Assembly (NCBI GenBank): GCA_963970005.1
Contig: CAXAMN010025628.1
Coordinates: 248,001 to 312,000, forward strand
DNA: 64,000 nt
Source: Durusdinium trenchii
Lineage: Eukaryota > Sar > Dinophyceae > Suessiales > Symbiodiniaceae
Direction: 5' to 3'
Part shown: one piece after another, positions 55,492 through 64,000 of the stretch
Layout of the letters: every line of letters starts with the position of its first letter
Position numbering within the stretch: the first letter of the stretch is position 1
The notes under the pieces: generated by a model
Databases searched by the model: none
What the model was told of the DNA's origin: nothing
What the model saw: the letters and a program-made list of their open reading frames with translations, nothing else
Position numbers and translations under genes: made by a program

Positions 55492-55692
55492 CCTGGGCAT
55501 TGCACCTTTTGCATCTCAGACATTGGCAGCCTGGCCTTTTGCAAACTGCGCTGCGAGAAGAACCCTAGCTGCCGATCAGTGTTGTCACTCGACCAACTCT
55601 GGTGCACTGGTTGGGAGCAGCAGTGCGGCACCATAATGCCATGGGCAAAACAAGTGTATTATATAATATCAATGAAGAGTGTGGCAAAATGA
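55492..55692 (+). CDS. Cys-rich exon, PAN/apple-like
   Basis: After cttttgcgtag one frame reads CTFCISDIGSLAFCKLRCEK, NPSC and LWCTGWEQQC, and stays open to TGA at 55690-55692. The spacing FCKLRCEKNPSC...C is like PAN/apple modules. All its Cys in the domain use TGC. A second, Ala-rich frame fits the phase of 55047 better, so the assignment is open. Confidence 0.45.
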   Translation, partial: PGHCTFCISDIGSLAFCKLRCEKNPSCRSVLSLDQLWCTGWEQQCGTIMPWAKQVYYIISMKSVAK

Positions 55693-56717
55693 TGGAGGCA
55701 CGCGCTCGCATAACACATGCAGTCCCTTTAGCATGGGTTTCTTTGCGTGTTCTTCACTTTGTTTAAAGGTGCTACGTGAGAATGTTGGGGAGTTTGGGTC
55801 AGACAAGGGTTTTTGAGCAGGGCCATGATTGGCCGTATGCCTTCCAAATTGAGAAAAAAAACACATCCTTTCGGGGAGTGACTAGGCTTTGCCCAAAAGG
55901 TGGGTTCTGCGTCCAACTTCGGCCAATGGTAGTCGAATTGAGTTGAACAGCAACAGGCAGGAATTATTGATGTTAATTAGACTATTATTTGTATCTACAG
56001 TACTTGTCTACCTTTGGAGGTGTTTAAACATAGAGTTGTGTTCCGTGTGGGGTGAAGATGGTACGGAGACGTGATCATTGAGAAGCAAGGCCCTCTCCTC
56101 AGCTGCCTGACATAGCCCCGACAGATTGAGACTTTTGGCAGAAGTTCACTGCTGCAGAAGAGTGCCAACGAAGCAGCTTTGGGAGCAGCTTTGCAACTTT
56201 GACCGACCCTGATCGAAGAGTTCTTCATATCCTCAACCTGACACCAGAGAACTCTCTAGACTGGACAGTGGTGGCCCTTGGAGATCCTCAGTGTCAAACT
56301 CCTAGTCCCGGCTCCTCACAGTATAAATATGTATACATTCCATTTGCAATTAGTATGGATCCTTAAACCACCTGGTAAACATGGCTGTGCGCCCCAGAAA
56401 AGCATACAATCTTGGCAGGCTTAATATGGCACAACACAAGCTTGAAAAGTTGAAAAGGATTCATAATGACACTTGTGGCAGGTCATCTTGCCACCCCAAA
56501 GCCGGAGAACATCGACTCCCAGCCCAGAGCCGTAGAAACCATGCAAACGATCGGCGGCTAAGTCGAACAATGTCGGGCAAGAACTCATCTTTCTCTTGGC
56601 TCTTGAATGAATGTTACGAACTATATCCCGAGTTGGGTGAATCTCCTGCTCATCATCTACCAGTCCCTATGAGATCATCAGCCTTTCCCCCCAAAGGCTC
56701 GATGCGGCAGCTTGCAG
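55693..56717. other. presumed intron
   Basis: A short candidate exon after ctgctgcag (about 56157-56201; SANEAALGAALQL and stop) and an open frame at 56381-56761 are unsupported. Confidence 0.35.
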
Positions 56718-57031
56718 GTTCAAATCTTTGGAGAAGAGCTGCAGCCTGCGCCCAAGGGTGACCTCCAAAGACAGGCCGGTCCTTCGTGGGATGGCACTGG
56801 TCCTTCGCTGGGTGTGGTGGACGCGCGAAGGGAGGCGAACAAGAACTCGGCGACATGGAGGCGAAGTCGGTGCAGTGGAGCCTCAAGGAACTCTTTTTCA
56901 ACAGAATCACTCACTACTACAACCTTTGGATGACACTGGCACATACCCAATTGCCCGGGCCCCCCTCTTTATTAACCAACCATGACAGAAGGTGCATTGG
57001 CAACGGAAAAACGCGCCATCCCCTTGGCTGA
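56718..57031 (+). CDS. coding segment with a frame change
   Basis: A gcttgcag acceptor opens QIFGEELQPAPKGDLQRQ and WDGTGPSLGVVDARRE in one frame. From about 56830 another frame becomes strongly coding: GGEQELGDMEAKSVQWSLKE then LFFNRITHYYNLWMTLAH. No realistic intron fits between (the nearest GT...AG is 32 bases). A sequencing indel, a pseudogene or a very short intron could explain it. Confidence 0.5.
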
Positions 57032-57294
57032 TGATTGGATGATTCCCTCACATACTCAGATACTCAGATACTCAGCCAAGTCCGCCCAAACGGGGTCACA
57101 GTTCACGCAAGGAGCTCGGTCCATTTTGGTTGAGGCAACACACCTGGCAATAAACAACCTCCAGGAGTCACAAAGGGGTGGTTTTTAATTCCTAAGTGAG
57201 TGGATAATGGGCACCCCTATCCTCCAATAGGCACCCCTTTGTGACTGCTGGCTATTTTCAGAAGACATGGTGTCATGGTTTTTGAGCAATTCAG

Positions 57295-57409
57295 GTGTCG
57301 CCTGAGTATTGGCAGCCTCGTGGCCAACTTGGACCGTGGCCAGTGTGCCTCCGGTGCCTTTGAGTGGCAACTCGCGCTCACCGAGCCTCGGACTGAGATG
57401 GAAGGAGTG
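57295..57409 (+). CDS. coding exon, C2-like
   Basis: A gagcaattcag acceptor with 1 base, 38 codons and a GGAGTG|GTCACC donor in phase 0. CRLSIGSLVANLDRGQCASG, then AFEWQLALTEPRTEM. The phases match the next exon. Confidence 0.65.
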
Positions 57410-57634
57410 GTCACCAGTGGACTGTTGATAAATTGAATCCCCCATATGACCCATATCCATGACCCAAGTCTAGGAATTTCCTTTATTCTAGGGTATATAT
57501 TATATGCATTAATTATATGGGGATCCTAAAACATATTACTGTAAAACCATTCTGGGACGGGGGGCTTGATGGATCAGCAGTCTACATGCCCCAGCTTGGC
57601 GCCATGCCGTCCGCGAGCCGAGCCAAGCGTCCAG

Positions 57635-57748
57635 GATCGCCACGGTCCGGTGACGGAGTTCGCCCTGCTGGACAACGATCAGCGGATCATGCCTGCGGAG
57701 CAGATGAGCTTTGGCTGCAGGGAGTTTCTAGGATCCCTCAACCCTCAT
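57635..57748 (+). CDS. coding exon, C2-like
   Basis: An agcgtccag acceptor and a CCTCAT|GTGAGA donor enclose 38 codons. HGPVTEFALLDNDQRIMPAE then MSFGCREFLGSLNP. Strong splice sites and codon usage. Confidence 0.7.
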
Positions 57749-57860
57749 GTGAGATGGAAGGCCAGTCCCGAAGAAAGAATGTTGTGACTTGCTTGAAATG
57801 CTTGAGTTTGGGGGGTGTGAACCTAAGTCAACCCCCATAGCCTTCAAGAAAAAAAAACAG

Positions 57861-57917
57861 AAGGCCACGGCACCAGTTCGCGTGAAATCGCATGGTCGGT
57901 GTTGGCTCCAGGATTGA
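57861..57917 (+). CDS. possible terminal exon
   Basis: An aaaaaacag acceptor continues phase 0 from 57748 as KATAPVRVKSHGRCWLQD and TGA at 57915-57917. A longer frame (GHGTSSREIAWSVLAPG) ending at CTCG|GTAGTT (57957) is also open. The in-phase reading would end the gene here. Confidence 0.4.
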   Translation, partial: KATAPVRVKSHGRCWLQD

Positions 57918-58164
57918 CGCCCAGACCTTGGCGCCACTGGGCGCGGAGTGCAGCTCGGTAGTTGGACTTGGCACATGTCGTGCAGATGTTGGTCAACTCG
58001 AGGGTTTTACGCTGCAGGATGCCCCACCAGACTCTGGGGGGAATCATTCCCAAAGGCAATCCTTTCCGTGGGGGCCGAGTGTTAGGTGTACGATGGGGAT
58101 TGGAACCAGAAGTGGGGTGGCCACAGTTCCTCAAGGCAAATATACCACGCACATTGTGACACAG

Positions 58165-58281
58165 GTGGTGACGGGTGATCGTCAGCTGGTGAAGGGCATT
58201 TTGCCCAGCATTGGGATGCATTGGGAGCATCGCATCACCTGGTGGGCGCATCAGAGCCATCATTTTCTTCTGCCCCACTGA
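58165..58281 (+). CDS. candidate exon, C2-end-like
   Basis: After attgtgacacag the frame reads VVTGDRQLVKGILPSIGMHW, EHRITWW and runs to TGA at 58279-58281. It shares the 17-base word CATTGGGATGCATTGGG with the exon at 39518. The minus strand is also open. Confidence 0.45.
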   Translation: MVTGDRQLVKGILPSIGMHWEHRITWWAHQSHHFLLPH

Positions 58282-58654
58282 CCAGCAGCACTAGAAGAAG
58301 CGGAAGAAAGTGGATGGAACCACGCGGCAACCACCACCCAAGCTCTAGTGACCAAACATGCCAGCCGTATTTGGCTCAGAAGAACTCCCCCATCTCCCCC
58401 CCCAAAGTCACTAAAACAGAATCAAGAAGACCGAGCAGCTCGATCATTCGACCATTCCAATGCAGAAGCAAACCAGCAGGAAAGAAGAACTCCTGTTGCC
58501 ACCTTCACCTTTCATGATTTCATTGTTTTATTTAGTCCGATTTTTCACTGTTCACGCAGCCTCTTACACAGGTGCAAATAACTATATACATGATACATGT
58601 CGTTTTATAAGCACCTAAAGTAGCATTATATATACACACGCATGCATTTGTATA

Positions 58655-58682
58655 ATATTGATACTGTATATATATATATATA
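58655..58682. repeat. (TA)n microsatellite
   Basis: TA repeats in AT-rich spacer. Confidence 0.8.
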
Positions 58683-58738
58683 TGTGCAGGCAGGCAATTT
58701 ATTTACAAACCACCCAAAATCACCACGCTTGGCTGGGC

Positions 58739-58816
58739 ATGAGTTTGGCTGCGCTAGGTGCCTTGAGCGACGGGGAGCCCGACGGTCCTGGCAACTTGGT
58801 TCCCCAGTTTCAGTGA
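58739..58816 (+). CDS. weak candidate terminal exon
   Basis: ATG at 58739, MSLAALGALSDGEPDGPGNL, ending VPQFQ and TGA at 58814-58816. Coding codon usage, no acceptor confirmed. Confidence 0.3.
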   Translation: MSLAALGALSDGEPDGPGNLVPQFQ

Positions 58817-59226
58817 CCAGAAAAGCATGTCAGCCTAGAGATGGCTGGAGGTGTTCGGTGCGAGAGTTGCGCACGACTGCTCGCATGAGACGTATAGCGT
58901 ATGTCAGGCGCTCTGCGTTGTAAAATCAAGTTGCTGTTCAAAAATACCACTTGCAGTTGAGACATCAAAAGAGTCAAGTCCCAAACCTGGTGCCACACGA
59001 GGTGTTGACAGTTGCTCTTTTACACTTTGAGTACGAAACAGTGAGCAGCATTCAAAGTCTTTGACTCGTAGAGAAATCAATCAGGGTGCCCATTTTCTTT
59101 AGTATCTTTAGTGCAGGTCAAGATGCTTGAATAATTTGGGCCTTCATGTTTTGACTGAGCCGCTTATTATATGCTTTTAGGTGGTAACCTTGCTGAGGAC
59201 CAACCCAGGGCACATGTCCAACTTGC

Positions 59227-59580
59227 ATGATTCCGTTTCATATGAGAGCACAGATGGCCTTTCCGGGTCCGTTGGTTGTCGGTGCCATGTTTCTGCCGTT
59301 CTTCATGCCAACTCGGCACTCCAGTGAGTCCAAGCGGAGTTGCCCTTCGTCTAAGGATGCTGGTCACCCAAAGGCTTTTGGGAGTACAGGCGTTTCTTTG
59401 GGCATGGGATTGTTGGTCGGATCTGCTCCGGATCCCGTTTGGGATGATGAAAGGGAGAAAACGGGGCGAGTGGAGCTCATGGGCGTGGGCCGTGGGGCTC
59501 CAAGACTCTTGAGACGGCGAGTTTCGCTTGCAAGACTCATCATCGGGCATTTCCGGGATGTTCACTGGGTGGTGGTTTGA
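59227..59580 (+). CDS. open frame of 117 residues, unknown
   Basis: Contains MAFPGPLVVGAMFLPFFMPT (signal or membrane-like) and GRVELMGVGRGAPRLLRRR. The ATG at 59251 is a possible start. The minus strand is also open over most of it. Confidence 0.35.
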   Translation: MIPFHMRAQMAFPGPLVVGAMFLPFFMPTRHSSESKRSCPSSKDAGHPKAFGSTGVSLGMGLLVGSAPDPVWDDEREKTGRVELMGVGRGAPRLLRRRVSLARLIIGHFRDVHWVVV

Positions 59581-59921
59581 ACGACTCCACAGGCAGGATG
59601 CAGAGACCATCGTTGATGGCCTCGAGAGTCCATTCATGTTGATTCTTAGGTACACATAACATAACCAGACCCAGGGACGCGCATTGGTCTGGCTGAGGGG
59701 ATAACGGAGAGGAGGTCTTCCTACATAGGGGTTCAGATCTATTTTTTCCCATGCTTGCAGCTGTCATAGAATGAGCCAAAATGAAGTGTTCCCAGTGCGC
59801 CCTAAGGCCCTAAGGATTGTACTTTACCTCTTGAGCACTGCAGTGAAGCCTCCCCACCCCCCTGGACCTGCAGGTTTTCCAGCTGCGTAGCTCCTGGATA
59901 TCTCTCTGTGGCGTTGAAGGA

Positions 59922-60460
59922 GTGCCGAACATCCGTGTTTTCAGCATTCAAACGACATGTCCTGGAAAGAAGCGAAAGGAGGTGATACAAGGTGCCAGGT
60001 GCCAGTGTTTTCTTCCAAGAAATCAGTACAGTAAGTTAAGGATCCACCAAAGCCGGTGGCAACGCTCCGGTCCTTCGACTGCGTTTGGAGGCGTCATTCA
60101 TTGGGTTAATGGAAAAGGAAAAGCAATGAACGCCCGAAAATGCAACTGGGAAATGCAACCTGAGAATGCTTGGCAGAAGTTTGAGTTGGCTCAAGCATTG
60201 ATTGATGAGTTGCGTTGATCGATGAGGAAAAAGCAAAACTCGCTTCCTCATCTTTCTCGGATCCTGCTTGGCCAACTCCCAAGGATTCTTGTGGTATTTT
60301 CCTACGTTTTGCACCCTGCCAGGACCAAGCTGAGGTCCCTGCCTCATCGCTAAGAGTTCGATATGCCACTGCTGCAGGGGAGTGGAAGAACTGCGACCTG
60401 GTGAAGATTGGTGAAGAGACAGGGAAAGACACTACAAACCTCCTCTTTTCCGTTGTGTAA
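59922..60460 (+). CDS. two overlapping frames, possible single frameshifted ORF
   Basis: One frame ends KFELAQALIDELR at a TGA (60216-60218); another opens at 60215 and runs to TAA with GIFLRFAPCQDQAEVPASSL and EWKNCDLVKIGEETGKDTTN. The junction has a near-direct repeat (ATTGATGAG / GATCGATGAGG). Could be one gene with an indel. Confidence 0.35.
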
Positions 60461-61799
60461 TAGATGTCGGTAGGTTGTGGGAACCTGAGAGGACATGGAT
60501 GGTATAGGTCTGGGATAGTGCATTCTGCTCCCGGTGTCATTAGTCTTAGTCATTTGTGCGTTGAGGGTTGAGAGTTGGGACAGTGGGGCATGACCACAAA
60601 GCCATAAATAGTTTGGAATGTGAACCCATGCAGCGAGCGTGGACTACTTGTTCAGATGTGTGAGCTACAAATATGACTCTCCGGAAAACTGAGGTCAGAA
60701 AACAGACGAAGTCGAACAGGGCACCAACAAAGTGTAAGTAAGCTGACAGAACGTTCCAAGACTGGTGTGGGCATCTTAATCTCAGACTCTTGCCAAGGCA
60801 CTTTTAGCTCCACACAGATCTCTGGACGCTTTCACCTCTCCTGCTTCATCGAAGAGCCCTTGGCATCCGCTTGGTGGGAGGACTGAGGATGCTGCCGAGA
60901 TGTGGCTTGCCTTGTTTCAACTGCAGCGTTGTAGCCATCTATGCGATACAATACGATAATCATATTATATATGGCTGGCCCATAGATCGACTTCAGCATG
61001 ACAATGCTCAAGCAATACGGGGGCGCAGCATTTGGTGCACTTGATTCTATGTTTTGGATGCCCTCCTGCGGCAGGCTGGACTCAAACACCAACTCTTGGG
61101 AACGGGATGCGGCTTAGCAGGGTCGTTGCATATGGGAACAGGGAGCAGGGACAGCGAGAGAGAGAGAGAGAGAGAGAGAGTGAGCGCGAAATGACGTGCC
61201 CAACTCACGGGATCTCACGGGGGAAATGACGTTTTCCAGGGTCTCCTTCGTTACTCCGTAACAACCTGGGGTGGGATGTGATTATGAAGGGCCTTCGACT
61301 TCTTCCCTCATCACTCAAAACGAGTTGGGTTCAGCGCTGGCTGAGGTTTTGCGATGAAAAGCGCGCAAGAACAAAAAGACGCCCCTTTAGACGATCGCAT
61401 TCGGTCGTTTTAGACGATCGCATTCGGGGAGATTCCGCACCGACCGGGTCAGTCATCCCCAAAAAGCAATGATCACCAATACAAATGATGATTGATCATC
61501 AAACTGGCCACTGGTGTGTGATGTTGTTATCCGATGTGATCCGTTTGTTAATAAAAGTGTTTTCCAACAAGGATGTTCTCTTTGTTTGCGCTGACGTCCG
61601 GCCGGCGACCGGACCGATCCATCGGACCGGGCGCCGTCGCCTCGGTGCTGCCAATTCGTGCAGGGCATCTTGCACTTACTGTATATAAGCTCGTCATCTT
61701 CTTTTACGTAAAACATATACGTGTTTTTAAGACTCTTCTTTGCTTTAACGATCATGTGGATGTTTGCCTGAGGTTGATGCAATGTGTAAAGTGACATGA
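60461..61799. other. spacer, nothing definite
   Basis: Has a (GA)n run at 61157-61181, a repeat of TTTAGACGATCGCATTCGG at 61387-61425, and short open frames. Confidence 0.4.
61157..61181. repeat. (GA)n microsatellite
   Basis: Uninterrupted AG run. Confidence 0.85.
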
Positions 61800-61844
61800 T
61801 TGCAAGTCCAACCTCCCCCCAACACATATAACCACTTACATTCT

Positions 61845-62219
61845 TTCCGGGTGAAGGAGCTGGAATGGCACCAATTTGGGTTTATGTGCACGGAGGTTCG
61901 ACTTGCTGTCGTTCAGAATTCCACCAAGATAACGTTTGGAGTCTCGGATGGTCGTCAGGGTCACGCGGCGATTGCTTGCGAAACCCTGCAGTTTCAAGCC
62001 CGTTTAGGCGCTGCGGTTGGGACATGCTCATGGTCTAATCCTCATCACGCACCCCAAAGACGCTGCTTTGGATATGTTTCAGAAATCCGGGTTGCCTTTT
62101 CCGACGTCCGTTGCCGCCATGCAACCTTGTTTTGCGAGCTCTCCGAGACGGATGCTTGCACTTTGGGTTTGTGCCGCTGGGACCGCAGACGAAGGGCCAG
62201 AGACCACCTAATGCGCTGA
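61845..62219 (+). CDS. open frame, unknown protein
   Basis: The frame VKELEWHQFGFMCTEVRLAV, QNSTKITFGVSDGRQGHAAI is well formed; after about 62030 other frames look equally coding and the minus strand opens too. It may be a dispersed-repeat protein instead of a unique gene. Confidence 0.35.
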   Translation, partial: FRVKELEWHQFGFMCTEVRLAVVQNSTKITFGVSDGRQGHAAIACETLQFQARLGAAVGTCSWSNPHHAPQRRCFGYVSEIRVAFSDVRCRHATLFCELSETDACTLGLCRWDRRRRARDHLMR

Positions 62220-63111
62220 ACTGGTTGGTTGGTCGGATGACTGGCAGTCCAAAACAGTAAGAGTGAGGGGTCTTGGGCGGCAAGATGGCGTTGGATGGAG
62301 TACTTAATGACGCTTAATTTAAATATAAACTCTCAGACGCTTTAGTCAAACTTTAGTCGCATCAGTTTGCACAAAATGTTGCAATTCCTTGCGGCGAAAG
62401 CTCTTCGGGAAGTCGCATCGGTTTTCATTATTCCATGCTGTTTGAGAGTTGTTGAGGACATGCAACATGCACATATTTATTTGGCATTCGGCCAGGTCCG
62501 CCGCCCCAAGGAGGCTTTGGGCTGTAAGAACAAAGCGATGAGTAGCAGAATTGATCTGGACAAGGCCCGGCATAGGCATAGGATAAGTTCAAGATAACGG
62601 TGTTTGTCGCCGATGGATGATTATATATTCGTTGTGCTTCATGCAGCAGAATCCTTCCAGGGATCATGTGCTTCGATTGAAGAACGCAGTCCAGGGCGAG
62701 GGGGTGGAAAGGTGATGGAAGGGTGTGAGGTGCATACAACTTTCCGCAACACACGTATTGCCTTGGCATGAGAGTTGTTGATCAGTGCAATATGTCCGGC
62801 ATGAGATACAAGTGCCCATCGGCGGTCGATGATTATCCGTCGCAGCTCATGCAGCACAACCTTGCGCACATCATTTGCTTGGAAGGGGGGGTGAGGTTAG
62901 CGAAAAAAGAATCCGCGCCAAGGTCATTACAAGCAACCTTCCACAAGACACGCCTACTGCATGTGGCAGGGGGTCGGCGGATTCCAGCTATCCTGAGTGC
63001 TGGCACCGTTTAAGGGGGCCGCTCTTGGAGTCTGGGTGCTGGTGCGCCTACGGTGTCTGCGGCCGTGTGCTGTTGCATGCTGCTTGGCTGCTCCTGCTTT
63101 TGTGCTGCTTG

Positions 63112-63113
63112 CG

Positions 63114-63151
<38 letters not shown>
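63112..63151. repeat. (CTG)n trinucleotide microsatellite
   Basis: About 13 CTG/TGC units; frames over it give poly-Ala, Cys, Gln or Ser. Confidence 0.9.
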
Positions 63152-63153
<2 letters not shown>

Positions 63154-63295
63154 GTATTGTTGCTCCTCCATCACTGTAATCGGACGGGTTTGAAGCAAAA
63201 CTCAATATGTGTGGCAACCGGTAGGAATCTGTAAACGCCGTGTAAACAGGAACCTGGTGTGACTAAAGTTGGTGACAGTGATTGGCCGTCCAGAG

Positions 63296-63454
63296 ATGCC
63301 CAGAGCGCTCCCAGAGAGATCCGGGTTTGGGTGCTCTTTGCGCTCTTTGGGCATGGGTTCCGGCAAGATGGAAACGCCGTCTCCAAGTGAGAAGGGGCCC
63401 TTCAACACCGTGCCAAGTTTAAACACTTCTCCCAATTCACGTGTTTGGGCCTAA
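63296..63454 (+). CDS. candidate exon or small ORF
   Basis: After ggccgtccag an ATG opens MPRALPERSGFGCSLRSLGM and SGKMETPSPSEKGPFNTVPS to a TAA at 63452-63454. Codon usage is fair; no family. Confidence 0.35.
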   Translation: MPRALPERSGFGCSLRSLGMGSGKMETPSPSEKGPFNTVPSLNTSPNSRVWA

Positions 63455-64000
63455 AAAAAGAACGCACCGTGTAGCGGTGTGAACAGTGCCCCAGCCGGGC
63501 CCCGGGTTTCACCTTTTCTGACAACGGACCTTCCCATGTCAATACATGTTACAGAATTAGCATCCTTCAAAACTTCCGCCACGATGTGCGTTGATGAGTT
63601 GATGGCAGGTACTCAAGTTGACAACGGCGCGTGAGAGATCAGGTGTTCCAAGTGTTCTTGACAAATGTTCTTTTCCGGGGGAAAGGTCAAACATGTATAT
63701 TACCATGTGCTGTACAGTGTTTGTGTTTTATAATGCTTGCTGAAATGATTTCTGTCAACGGAAAAAGGCAATGAAATGAATTGGGTTCCCTGAAGACAAA
63801 TATTATTCGGCGATAGGGGCCAATAGTAGATCAGGAAAATGGATGTGGGTCCGGGTGAGGTATGAAATCGAGAAAGTTCAAGAATGTGATCGTGGGCCAG
63901 ATTTCCAGATTTCCTTTCGCGTACGGTTTTTTTGATGCTGGATGTGACCACAATTCTTTTTTCCCCACCTGTCAGGTGAGGGTTGTTAGATTTTATGTCA
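63455..64000. other. window end, nothing definite
   Basis: No supported exon in the last 546 bases. Confidence 0.4.

Noticed and set aside
60170-60200. TTGGCTCAAG resembling the end of the dinoflagellate spliced leader
   Set aside because: Only ten bases match and they lie within a coding-like frame; the rest of the leader is absent.
1-64000. tRNA, rRNA, CRISPR arrays, operons or prophage genes
   Set aside because: None was recognised on reading both strands; short direct repeats present are micro- or minisatellites without spacer structure.

Overview
This window reads as nuclear DNA of a dinoflagellate, probably a Symbiodiniaceae-like alga (inference; no marker gene proves it). Nearly all supported coding sequence is short exons of 40-250 bases between long introns. 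Acceptors are mostly AG|G, and many donors that keep the frame are GC or GA instead of GT. Dinucleotide and trinucleotide microsatellites, minisatellites and AT-rich tracts are abundant. No bacterial operons, rRNA, tRNA or CRISPR were seen. Exon calls rest on splice-site context, phase matching between exons, codon pattern and recognisable motifs.

Layout: (1) 1-3.6 kb, sparse, with one convincing exon at 2179-2308. (2) 3.7-9.0 kb, plus-strand exons of a thrombospondin type 1 (TSP1) repeat protein. (3) 9.4-16.3 kb, a block of unrecognised plus-strand exons, probably one or more separate genes. (4) 16.9-25.1 kb, a second TSP1 array ending in a short charged tail. (5) 26.0-27.2 kb, a three-exon gene end with matching phases. 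(6) 27.3-27.75 kb, a 42-base minisatellite. (7) 28.1-28.35 kb, the 3' end of the only convincing minus-strand gene. (8) 30.3-32.46 kb, a fusion of a thioredoxin-like [2Fe-2S] ferredoxin, a helical middle and an NAD(P)H/FAD reductase module. (9) 33.4-40.2 kb, an extended-synaptotagmin/tricalbin-like gene whose SMP and C2 exons chain by phase, followed to about 58 kb by further plus-strand exons, some C2-like. (10) 58.3-64 kb, weaker open frames.

The TSP1 proteins look like modular extracellular adhesins with Thr/Pro-rich linkers. The SMP/C2 gene suggests a membrane-contact-site lipid-transfer protein. The ferredoxin-reductase fusion suggests a self-contained electron-transfer flavoprotein. Between genes, a repeat-rich island at 45.1-46.8 kb shares its satellite family with the 27.3 kb locus. 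One 10-N assembly gap lies at 40310-40319 inside a duplicated sequence.
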